Position numbers and translations under genes: made by a program. Under the pieces are notes generated by a model that worked only from the letters and a program-made list of their open reading frames with translations, ran no database searches and was not told the DNA's origin. A DNA stretch of 64,000 nucleotides from Micromonospora rhizosphaerae. Lineage in GTDB: Bacteria > Actinomycetota > Actinomycetes > Mycobacteriales > Micromonosporaceae. The DNA lies in contig NZ_FMHV01000002.1 of the NCBI RefSeq assembly GCF_900091465.1, positions 3,968,001-4,032,000 on the forward strand, read 5' to 3'. This document shows, one piece after another, positions 26,487 to 34,552 of this stretch; positions within the stretch are counted from its first letter, which is position 1; every line of letters begins with the position of its first letter.

Positions 26487-27395
26487 ATGGACGTGGAGCC
26501 GAGCAGATGCGGGCCCGACCTGCGCGACGCACACCGGTTCGCCTTGGACGTCGCCCGCGACGCCGGGCAGCTGCTGCGCCGGGGCATGCGGGGCGAGGTG
26601 CAGGCCCGGGCCAAGAGCGCCTCCGGCGACCTGGTCACCGATCTGGACCTGGCCGCCGAACGGTTGATCGTCGACCGGATCCGGGCGCGCTGGCCGGAGC
26701 ACGGCGTGATCGCCGAGGAGGGCGGCGAGTACGCCGCCGATGACACCTGGGCGTGGCTGGTCGACCCGCTCGACGGCACCAACAACGTGGCGATCGGCCT
26801 GCCCGCGTACGTGGTCGGCATCGCGCTCTGCGACCGGGGCTCGCCGGTGCTGGGCGTGGTGCACGATCCGGTCGCCGGCCGTACCTGGTCGGCGGTGCGC
26901 GGGCAGGGCGCGTTCGTCCACGCCGGCCCGGGCCGCCCGGCGGGGCGGCCGCTGCGGGCGCCGCGGCGGCCGGTGCCGGCCGCGCCGGTGCTGGCCTGGA
27001 CCCAGGGTCACGAGGTACGCCGGGACGACAGCACCGCCCGCGCGTTGAAGGTGGTGCTGGACTCGACCGCCCGCCGGGTGCTGCAACTGTGGGCACCGTT
27101 GCTGTCCTGGGTGATGCTGGCCCGGGGCGACATCGACGGCATCGTCGGCTACCGCCCCGAGGCGGTCGACCTGCCCGCCGGGATGCTGCTGGCGGCGGAG
27201 GCCGGCATGGCGGTCCGCGCGCTCGACGGCGGCTGCTTCGACGACCGGTACGGTTGCCCGGCCGACCGGCGCAGCTTCGTGGCCGGCCCGCCGGAGACCA
27301 TCGACCGGCTGGTCAAGCTGGTCACCGCGGCCCAGTGGATCGAACCGGAGGTCCGCCGCCTCACCCCGATCTCCCTAGCCACGGTCGGCTGGTGA
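26487..27395 (+). CDS. Inositol monophosphatase family protein
   Basis: This 302-residue Mg-dependent phosphatase of the IMPase/CysQ/FBPase superfamily has SGDLVTDLDLAAE (about residues 46-57), VIAEEGGEY (Glu77/78), and WLVDPLDGTNN with metal-binding Asp93 and Asp96. The C-terminal metal motif is EAVDLPAGMLLAAEAG, where the usual Trp-Asp is Val-Asp. Family substrates include inositol phosphates, fructose bisphosphate and 3'-phosphoadenosine nucleotides; the sequence alone does not choose. GGAGGAG precedes the ATG at 26487. It is the last gene of the three-gene cassette. Confidence 0.88.
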   Translation: MDVEPSRCGPDLRDAHRFALDVARDAGQLLRRGMRGEVQARAKSASGDLVTDLDLAAERLIVDRIRARWPEHGVIAEEGGEYAADDTWAWLVDPLDGTNNVAIGLPAYVVGIALCDRGSPVLGVVHDPVAGRTWSAVRGQGAFVHAGPGRPAGRPLRAPRRPVPAAPVLAWTQGHEVRRDDSTARALKVVLDSTARRVLQLWAPLLSWVMLARGDIDGIVGYRPEAVDLPAGMLLAAEAGMAVRALDGGCFDDRYGCPADRRSFVAGPPETIDRLVKLVTAAQWIEPEVRRLTPISLATVGW

Positions 27396-27413
27396 CCGGT
27401 CCCTCTACCCCAG

Positions 27414-28640
27414 CTATCCAGCGAGAAGCAGGGCGGCGACGGTGGCGGTGGTGGCCAGTGCCGCAAGGGCGGCGCTGGTGGCGACGAAGCGGCCCAGCGG
27501 GACCTGTACGCCTGCGGCGCGACAGCGCTCGTACCAGATCAGGGTCGCCAGCGACGCCCACGGGGTGGCGAGCGGGCCGACGTTCGTGCCGATCAGCAGC
27601 GCCAGCAGCTGGGTGTGGTTGGCGGTGGCGATCACTGCCTCCCCGGCGACGTAGGCGGGCAGGTTGTTGACCGCATTGGCGAAGAGGGCCCCGACCGCGC
27701 CGGCCCGCAGGGCCCCCTCCGCGCCCGGGTCGCCGCCGATCAGCGCGCCCATCACCGTGTCCAGGCCGTGCCGGCCGATGGTCTGCACCACCAGGAACAG
27801 TCCGACGATGAAGACCAGCAGCCGCCATGGAATCAGCGCCGGGCGCAGGCTGGCCCGGGCCCGGACGGCGAAGCCGGCCACCAGGATCGCGGCGGCCACC
27901 CCGGAGGCGAGCCCGATCTCAACACCGGCCAGGATGCCGGCGACGAAGAGCAGGCAGGCCCCGAAGGCGGTGCGGTAGAGCATCAGGTCGGGCGGCACGT
28001 GCGGCGGCGGCGGGACGAACGGATCCGCACCGGCGCGGGCCGGCCGCCAGTACCACCACCAGAGCAGCAGCATGGTGATGGCGATCGCCACCAACTGCGG
28101 CCACCACAGCCGGGCGGCCCACGGGATCGGGTCCAGCCCGATCCGGTCGCTGGCCAGGATGTTGGTCAGGTTGGACACCGGCAGCAGGAGGCTCGCCGTG
28201 TTGGCCAGCCAGACCGTGGTCATCGCCAGCGGCGTCGGCGGCACGCCGAGCTTGCGGGCCAGGGCGATCATCACGGGGGTGAGCAGCACGGCGGTGGTGT
28301 CCAGGTTGAGCGCGATGGTGGTGACCGAGGCGAAGCCGACGCAGAGCCAGAACAGCGCCCGGTAGTTGCCCCGGGCGGTGATCGCCACCCGCGCGGCGAG
28401 GGCGTCGAAGACTCCGGCGACCGCGGTCAGCTCGGCCAGCACCACCACCGTGCCGATGAAGATCAGGATCGGTACGATCCGGCGTACGGTGGTCTCGGCC
28501 TCGGACCGCGGCAAAAGACCCGTCAGGACACAGAGGACGCCGAGCGCCGCGAGCCCGATCGCGATCCAGTCCAGTACGTGGAGCCGACCCCAGCGGGATC
28601 GGTCCGGTGCGGCGGACGGCGGCTCGCCGAGGGTCTCCAC
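27414..28640 (-). CDS. SLC13/ArsB-type permease
   Basis: This integral membrane transporter of about 408 residues has 10-12 hydrophobic segments and the ion-transporter superfamily duplication. NLDTTAVLLTPVMIALARKL lies in the first half and FANAVNNLPAYVAGEAV in the second; both are the substrate/Na-binding hairpin motifs of the ArsB/CitM/SLC13 group. The GTG at 28640 is chosen because AGGA lies about 9 nt upstream and the preceding in-frame codons are polar and overlap the divergent promoter. Substrates in this group are arsenite, sulfate or di/tricarboxylates. No ArsR or ArsC lies nearby, so arsenite export is not supported. Confidence 0.85.
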   Translation of the reverse strand: METLGEPPSAAPDRSRWGRLHVLDWIAIGLAALGVLCVLTGLLPRSEAETTVRRIVPILIFIGTVVVLAELTAVAGVFDALAARVAITARGNYRALFWLCVGFASVTTIALNLDTTAVLLTPVMIALARKLGVPPTPLAMTTVWLANTASLLLPVSNLTNILASDRIGLDPIPWAARLWWPQLVAIAITMLLLWWWYWRPARAGADPFVPPPPHVPPDLMLYRTAFGACLLFVAGILAGVEIGLASGVAAAILVAGFAVRARASLRPALIPWRLLVFIVGLFLVVQTIGRHGLDTVMGALIGGDPGAEGALRAGAVGALFANAVNNLPAYVAGEAVIATANHTQLLALLIGTNVGPLATPWASLATLIWYERCRAAGVQVPLGRFVATSAALAALATTATVAALLLAG

Positions 28641-28733
28641 GGACGATGATCCTCGCACATCGATGCCACCCAGGGCAGCGTCGACGCGGCGATTGCGGCT
28701 GCCGACGGTGCCCACAGATTGACGATCGGTGTC

Positions 28734-28739
28734 CATAAT
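28734..28739 (+). promoter_or_regulatory. Candidate -10 box for leaderless TIR-NACHT-WD40 gene
   Basis: CATAAT lies 6 nt before the GTG at 28746, and no Shine-Dalgarno is present before that GTG. This would give a leaderless mRNA. It lies in the 105-bp divergent region shared with the permease gene. Confidence 0.3.
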
Positions 28740-28745
28740 GGCCAT

Positions 28746-31700
28746 GTGTCTGCAGGCGCGCACCCCACCCGGTCCGACCGCCCGATCGACTTCTTCATCA
28801 GCTACTCGCCGGCCGACGAGCGCTGGGCGACCTGGCTCGCCTGGGAGTTCGAGGCCGCCGGCTACCGCACCATGCTCCAGGCGTGGGACTTCGTTGCCGG
28901 CACCAACTTCATCGACTTCATGGACCGGGGCGTCCGCGAGGCGGCGGTCGTGGTCGCCGTCCTCTCCGAGCGCTACCTGCATTCGACGTACGGGAAGCTG
29001 GAGTGGCAGGCCGCGCTGCGGGCCGATCCGGACGGCACCGGTAGCAAGCTGGTCACCGTACGGGTGGAGGACTGCCCGGTCGACGGCCTGCTGGCCACCA
29101 TCACCTATGTCGACCTGGTCGGGGTCACCGATCCGGCGCAGGCGCGGGCCCGGGTGCTGGACCGCATCCGGGAGGCGCTGAACGGCCGGGCGAAGCCGGT
29201 TCTGCAGCCGGCCTTCCCGCACCATCCGACCGGCCCGGCCGGGGTGCTCAGCGCGCCGACCACCGGCGTGTCCGCGCCGCGCCGGCGTGCGCCGATCAAC
29301 CCGCCGCCGTTCCCGCCCGCGGCGGCCGCCGTGCCCGAGTCCCGCAGCGCCGTGACGGTGCTCCAGGTGGCCGGGCCGCGCTTCGGCCGGGGGATGATCG
29401 AGCCGGGCGCCCCGGTCACCCCGGGCGAGCTGCAGGAACACCTGATGGGCGACCTGACCCTGCTGATGAACGACGGCGTTCCGCGGCCGGATCTGCTGGT
29501 GGTGGCGGGCAACCTGACCGAGTCGGGCAGTCCGCGGGAGTTCTCCGACGCGCTGAGCTTCCTCACCGGGCTGCGGGTGCTGCTCGGGCTGGAGCCGCAC
29601 CGGCTGGTCGTGGTCCCCGGGCCGCGGGACGTCACCATGGCGGCCAGCCGGGCGTACTTCGCCACCTGCGAGGCCGACGACGTCGACCCCCAGCCGCCGT
29701 ACTGGCCGAAGTGGCGGCACTACGCGCGGCTCTTCGACGAGCTCTACCAGGGCCTGGAGGACCGCATCTTCGACAGCGAGCAGCCGTGGACGCTGTTCGG
29801 GGTGCCGGATCTGCGGATCGTGGTCGCCGGGCTGAACTCGACCGTCGCGATCACCCACCGCGAGGAGGACCGGTACGGCATCCTCGGCGAGGCCCAGGCC
29901 ACCTGGTTCGCCCAGCGGCTGCGTCACTACCAGCAGTCCGGCTGGCTGCGGCTGGGCGCGATGGCGCACGCCCCCGGCCCACGCACCCCGTACGCCGAGG
30001 AGGGTCCGGTGGGCGACGGGGCGACGCTGCGCGACCGGGGATCGTTTCACCGGCTGGTCGCGCCGATGCTCAACCTGCTCCTCACCGACGCCGCCCCGGC
30101 CGGCGCGCCGGCCGACCCGGTGGTGCCGGTCTCCACCGCGTCGCGCGACGGCCGGGCGCAGGTGCTGCGGCTGGCCGCCGACGGGATGACCCGCTGGGTG
30201 CTCGGCCGCGACGACCGTCACGAGGTGGGCGAGCCGACGGCGGTGCGCTGGCCGCGGTCGGGGGCGACGTTCGGCGCGGCCGGCCCGGCGCAGGTGCCCG
30301 ACCCGCGGCAGCCGACCGCCGTGGAGGGCCCGACCCAGGGCGCGACGCCCCCCGACGTGCCGGCGGTCGCGCCGCCCGTGGCCGTGCAGGCGCCGGTGGT
30401 GCGGCTGCTGGACCGGCTGGCCGAGGTGTGCGAGGCCCGGCACGACCGCGTGCTGGTCCGCCGGGTCCCGGCCGTGCCGCCGCACCTGTTCGTCACCTAC
30501 CGGGCCGACGGGGTGGTCCGCCAGCAGCGGGTCGGCGCGCACGTCGGCACCCCCACCGCCGACGACGTCGACCAGTTCGCCCGCCGGGTGCACGCCACCG
30601 ACCCGGACATCCCCTCCGAGCTGGTCTACGACGGCGACCGGATCCCGCGGGGACTGGCCGAGGAGGCGCAGCGGCGCGGGGTGCGGGTGCTGCACCTGAC
30701 CGAGTTCCAGGGGCTGCTGGATCTGCGCGAGTACGTCGGCGCACAGACCGCCCGGCTTCAGGCCGACCGGCTCTACCCGCCCGAACAGTACGTGCCACAG
30801 CGCTACCGGTACCTGGTCGGCGCCGACCAGCGGGTCCGCGAGGACGTGGTGGAGGAGCTGCTCGAGCTGATTTCCGAGCCGGACGGGCGGTTCGCGCTGG
30901 TGCTCGGCGACTTCGGCCGGGGCAAGACGTTCGCGCTGCGCGAGGTGGCCCGTCGGCTGCCCACCGCCGCGCCGGACCTGATCCCGATCCTGGTGGAGCT
31001 GCGCGCCCTGGACAAGGCGCACTCGGTGGACGGGCTGGTCGCCGCGCACCTGGCCAACCACGGTGAGCAGGTCATCGACCTCAAGGCGTTCCGCTACATG
31101 CTCCGCCAGGGCCGGATCGTGCTGCTCTTCGACGGCTTCGACGAGCTGGTGGCCCGGGTGACCTACGACCGGGCGGCGGACCACCTGGAGACGCTGCTCC
31201 AGGCGGCCGAGGGGAACGCCAAGATCGTGGTGAGCAGCCGGACCCAGCACTTCAAGACCAACTCGCAGGTGCTGACCGCGCTCGGCGAGCGGGTGGGACT
31301 GCTGCCGCACCGGCGCGTACTGGCCATCGAGGACTTCACCCCCGGGCAGATCCAGACCTTCCTGCGCAACCGGTACGGCGGTGACGAGCAGGCCGCCCGG
31401 GATCGGATGGAGCTGCTGGCCGGGGTGAAGGACCTGCTCGGCCTCTCCCGCAACCCGCGGATGCTCGGCTTCATCGCCAACCTCGACGACGGGCGGCTCG
31501 CCTCGGTCGCCGGGGCGGGCGGGACGTTCAGCGCGGCGGCGCTCTACCGGGAGATCCTGGAGTCCTGGTTGGACTTCGAGGAGCGGCGGACCCAGGGGGT
31601 GCCGGGCGCGCCGGTCAACCTGCGCCACCCCGAGCTGTGGGCGGCGGTGAGCCGTCTGGCCTTCCAGCTCTGGGAGAGCGGCGAGTCCTACCTGCGGCTG

Positions 31701-34544
31701 GCTGAGCTCGCTGAGGTCGCGAGCGAGCTGGCCGGGCTGGCCGAGTCGCGGTTGTCGAGCCAGCAGGCGATGCACGCGGTGGGCGCCGGCAGCCTGCTGG
31801 TACGCACCGACGACGGGCTGTTCGGATTCATCCACACCTCGGTGATGGAGTGGCTGGTCGCCGAGGGGATCGCCGCCCAGTTCAACCGGGGGGAGGACCC
31901 CGCGGCACTGGCGGTCCGCCCACTGTCGCCGCTGACCGTGGAGTTCCTCGGGGACCTCGCCGACCCGCGGCGGTGCACCGCCTGGACGGCCCGGGTGCTC
32001 GGCGACGAGAACGCCGGCGAGACCGTCCGGGCCAATGCGCTGCGGCTCAGCGCCCGCCTGCGGCTGCCGGACCGGGCCGACCTGCGCGGCGCCTCGCTGC
32101 GCGGCGAGGACCTGTCCCACCGGGAGCTGGCCCGGGCGGACCTGACCGGCGCCGACCTGAGTGCCACCCGGCTGGTAGCGACCAACCTGACCGAGGCGCG
32201 GCTGGAACACGCGCGGCTGCGCGGGGCCCGCCTCGACCAGACCCACCTCGACGGGGTCGACCTGCGCGACGCCGACCTGGCCGGGGCCCGGCTGTTCCGG
32301 GCCGACCTGCGCGACGCCCGGATCACCGGCAGCAGCTGGCGCCGGGCGGCGCTGATCGACGTGGTCGCCGACGCGGCCCTGCTCCGCGCGCCGGAGCTGC
32401 GGGGCGCCGTGGTGGCGCCCGGCCGCCCGGTGGTGCCCGGTCTGTGGCCGTCGGCGGTCGGCGTCTCCTTCGGCTTCGAGGTGGGCCGGCTGCCCATTCC
32501 GGTGGCGTACAGCCCGGACGGGGCGGTCCTCGCCGTCGGCAGCGACGACGGTGGCGTGCTGATCTGCGACACGATGACCGGCCTGCCGGTGCGCACCCTG
32601 CAGGGGCACCGGGGGCGGGTCTACGCCGTCCGCTTCGACGCCGCGTCGCACCAGCTGGTCACCGGCGCGGCCGACCTCACCGTACGGCTGTGGGACGCCG
32701 ACCACGGCGACGTGCGGCACGTCATCGAGGACGTCTTCGCCGGCTGGGTCTGGCCGTTGCTCATCGACGGGGCCCGGGGCCGGCTGGTGGTCGGCGACGC
32801 CGCCGGCGTTGTGCGCCTCTACGACACCCGCACCGCCCGGCTGCGGCAGGAGTGGACCGGGCACGCCGCCCCGATCTGGGGCACCTCGTTCAGTCCCGAC
32901 GGCCGGCGGCTGGTCGTGGCGGACAGCGCCGGCGTGCTCAGCGGTTGGGACGTCGCCTCCGGCACCCTGGCGTTCCAGGTCCGCGAACCGGAGGTGGTCT
33001 ACCGGGTCGTGCACACCCCGGACGGGCAGTCGCTGGTCGCCGTCGGACAGCACGGCCGGGTGTGGATCCGGCGCGCCGCCGACGGCACGCTGCTGCGCCA
33101 GCCGCGCGGCCACGAGGCCGACGTGTACGCCCTGGACGTGCACCCCGACGGCCACCTGATGGCCACCGGGGACACCCACGGCGCGCTGCGCCTGTGGGAG
33201 GTGGCCACCGGCCGGCCGGTCCGGGCGCTCGCCCGCCAGCGCGGCGCGATCTACAGCGTCCGGTTCAACCGCGACGGCACCCTGCTCGCCTCGGCGGCCA
33301 GCGACGGCGCCATCCAGCTCTGGGACACCGCCGACGGCCAGCCCCGGCACGAGCTGACCCGGCACCGCGGCTCGGTCTGGCCGGTGGCCTGGCGCCCCGA
33401 CCAGCAGCAGGTGGCGACCAGCAGCAACGACGGCACCACCCGGCTGTGGGACGTGCGTACCGGGCAGTGCCAGCACACCCTGCGCGGGCACGGGCGGCGG
33501 GTCACCGCGCTCTCCTTCCGCGACGACGGCGGGGTGCTGGCCACCTGCGGCAACGACGGTGTGGTCCGGCTCTGGGAGCCGCGTACCGGCCGGTTGGTGC
33601 GGCAGCTCAGCAGCCCGGCGGACCGGCTGGTCTCGGCGGTGTTCTGTCCCGGCGAGCCGCTGCTCGCCTCGCCGAGCGGCGACGGCGGGGTGCACCTGTG
33701 GAACACCGACACCGGCGTCGACGAGCGGGAACTCAACGTGAACACCGACCACGTCTGGGCGGCCGCGTTCAGCCCGGACGGGGACGCCCTGGCCACCGCG
33801 AACGACGACGACACCGTCCGGCTGTGGTATCGCCGGACGGGCCGACACTTCGCCACCCTCACCCCGCACCGCGGCCGGGTGCGGTCCGTCGCGTTCAGCC
33901 CGGACGGCGAAACCATCGCCACCGGCTGCGACGACCGGCTGGTCCGGCTCTGGGACGCCGCCACCGCGACCTGCCGGACCACCCTCAAACAGCACACCGA
34001 CCGGGTGTACGCGGTGACCTACAACGCCGAGGGGACGCTGCTCGCCAGCGCCAGCAACGACGGCACGGCCGTGATCTGGGACGCGCTCACCGGCGAGCGG
34101 CGCACCGTGCTCACCGAGCACAGCGGCCGGCTCTGGTCCTGCGCGTTCAGTCCGAACGGCAACCTGCTGGCCACCGCCGGCGACGACCTGACCATCCGGC
34201 TGTGGGACCCGGCCACCGGACGGCTGCACGGCACCCTGTCCGCACATACCCGCCGGGTCTGGTCGGTGGCCTTCAGCCCGGACAGCAGCCTGCTGGCCAG
34301 CGCCGGGGACGACGGCACGGTCCGGCTGTGGGACGTCGCCGACCCCGAGCACGCCCAGCTGCGGACCACCCTGATCGGGCTGCCGGACGGCTGGGCGGCG
34401 GTCAGCCCGGACGGGCGGTACAAGCTCGACGGCGACCCGGGTGGCCAGTTCTGGCACGTCATCGGCACCTGCCGGTTCGAGGTGGGGGAGCTGGACCCGT
34501 ACCTGACCCAGGTACGCCGGCTGTCGGTGGACGCCCCGTTCTGA
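28746..34544 (+). CDS. Giant TIR / phosphoesterase-like / NACHT / pentapeptide / WD40 protein
   Basis: This 1,932-residue protein has no signal peptide. In order: TIR domain (about residues 12-145; IDFFISYSPADERWATWLAW, candidate catalytic Glu86 in YGKLEWQAALR). A calcineurin-phosphoesterase-like domain (about 200-490) follows. A nuclease-like domain (about 550-665) has no clear active site. The NACHT-type NTPase (about 700-1000) has Walker A GDFGRGKT, Lys727, and Walker B LLFDGFDE, Asp796/Asp799/Glu800. Pentapeptide repeats lie at about 1110-1200 (ADLTGADL, DLRDADLAGARL), then 15 WD40 repeats (about 1250-1875, mostly ending VRLWD). A conserved-looking tail DGWAAVSPDGRYKLDGDPGG closes it. TIR-STAND proteins sense phage products or other ligands through their repeats and destroy NAD; that role is inferred. 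GTG 28746 is preferred over TTG 28719 because the extra residues are not domain-like. Confidence 0.9.
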   Translation: MSAGAHPTRSDRPIDFFISYSPADERWATWLAWEFEAAGYRTMLQAWDFVAGTNFIDFMDRGVREAAVVVAVLSERYLHSTYGKLEWQAALRADPDGTGSKLVTVRVEDCPVDGLLATITYVDLVGVTDPAQARARVLDRIREALNGRAKPVLQPAFPHHPTGPAGVLSAPTTGVSAPRRRAPINPPPFPPAAAAVPESRSAVTVLQVAGPRFGRGMIEPGAPVTPGELQEHLMGDLTLLMNDGVPRPDLLVVAGNLTESGSPREFSDALSFLTGLRVLLGLEPHRLVVVPGPRDVTMAASRAYFATCEADDVDPQPPYWPKWRHYARLFDELYQGLEDRIFDSEQPWTLFGVPDLRIVVAGLNSTVAITHREEDRYGILGEAQATWFAQRLRHYQQSGWLRLGAMAHAPGPRTPYAEEGPVGDGATLRDRGSFHRLVAPMLNLLLTDAAPAGAPADPVVPVSTASRDGRAQVLRLAADGMTRWVLGRDDRHEVGEPTAVRWPRSGATFGAAGPAQVPDPRQPTAVEGPTQGATPPDVPAVAPPVAVQAPVVRLLDRLAEVCEARHDRVLVRRVPAVPPHLFVTYRADGVVRQQRVGAHVGTPTADDVDQFARRVHATDPDIPSELVYDGDRIPRGLAEEAQRRGVRVLHLTEFQGLLDLREYVGAQTARLQADRLYPPEQYVPQRYRYLVGADQRVREDVVEELLELISEPDGRFALVLGDFGRGKTFALREVARRLPTAAPDLIPILVELRALDKAHSVDGLVAAHLANHGEQVIDLKAFRYMLRQGRIVLLFDGFDELVARVTYDRAADHLETLLQAAEGNAKIVVSSRTQHFKTNSQVLTALGERVGLLPHRRVLAIEDFTPGQIQTFLRNRYGGDEQAARDRMELLAGVKDLLGLSRNPRMLGFIANLDDGRLASVAGAGGTFSAAALYREILESWLDFEERRTQGVPGAPVNLRHPELWAAVSRLAFQLWESGESYLRLAELAEVASELAGLAESRLSSQQAMHAVGAGSLLVRTDDGLFGFIHTSVMEWLVAEGIAAQFNRGEDPAALAVRPLSPLTVEFLGDLADPRRCTAWTARVLGDENAGETVRANALRLSARLRLPDRADLRGASLRGEDLSHRELARADLTGADLSATRLVATNLTEARLEHARLRGARLDQTHLDGVDLRDADLAGARLFRADLRDARITGSSWRRAALIDVVADAALLRAPELRGAVVAPGRPVVPGLWPSAVGVSFGFEVGRLPIPVAYSPDGAVLAVGSDDGGVLICDTMTGLPVRTLQGHRGRVYAVRFDAASHQLVTGAADLTVRLWDADHGDVRHVIEDVFAGWVWPLLIDGARGRLVVGDAAGVVRLYDTRTARLRQEWTGHAAPIWGTSFSPDGRRLVVADSAGVLSGWDVASGTLAFQVREPEVVYRVVHTPDGQSLVAVGQHGRVWIRRAADGTLLRQPRGHEADVYALDVHPDGHLMATGDTHGALRLWEVATGRPVRALARQRGAIYSVRFNRDGTLLASAASDGAIQLWDTADGQPRHELTRHRGSVWPVAWRPDQQQVATSSNDGTTRLWDVRTGQCQHTLRGHGRRVTALSFRDDGGVLATCGNDGVVRLWEPRTGRLVRQLSSPADRLVSAVFCPGEPLLASPSGDGGVHLWNTDTGVDERELNVNTDHVWAAAFSPDGDALATANDDDTVRLWYRRTGRHFATLTPHRGRVRSVAFSPDGETIATGCDDRLVRLWDAATATCRTTLKQHTDRVYAVTYNAEGTLLASASNDGTAVIWDALTGERRTVLTEHSGRLWSCAFSPNGNLLATAGDDLTIRLWDPATGRLHGTLSAHTRRVWSVAFSPDSSLLASAGDDGTVRLWDVADPEHAQLRTTLIGLPDGWAAVSPDGRYKLDGDPGGQFWHVIGTCRFEVGELDPYLTQVRRLSVDAPF

Positions 34545-34552
34545 CCGCCGCC

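Noticed and set aside
27414-28640. Arsenite efflux pump (ArsB) identity
   Set aside because: The fold fits the broad SLC13/ArsB group, but no arsenic regulator or reductase is nearby and the substrate cannot be read from the sequence.
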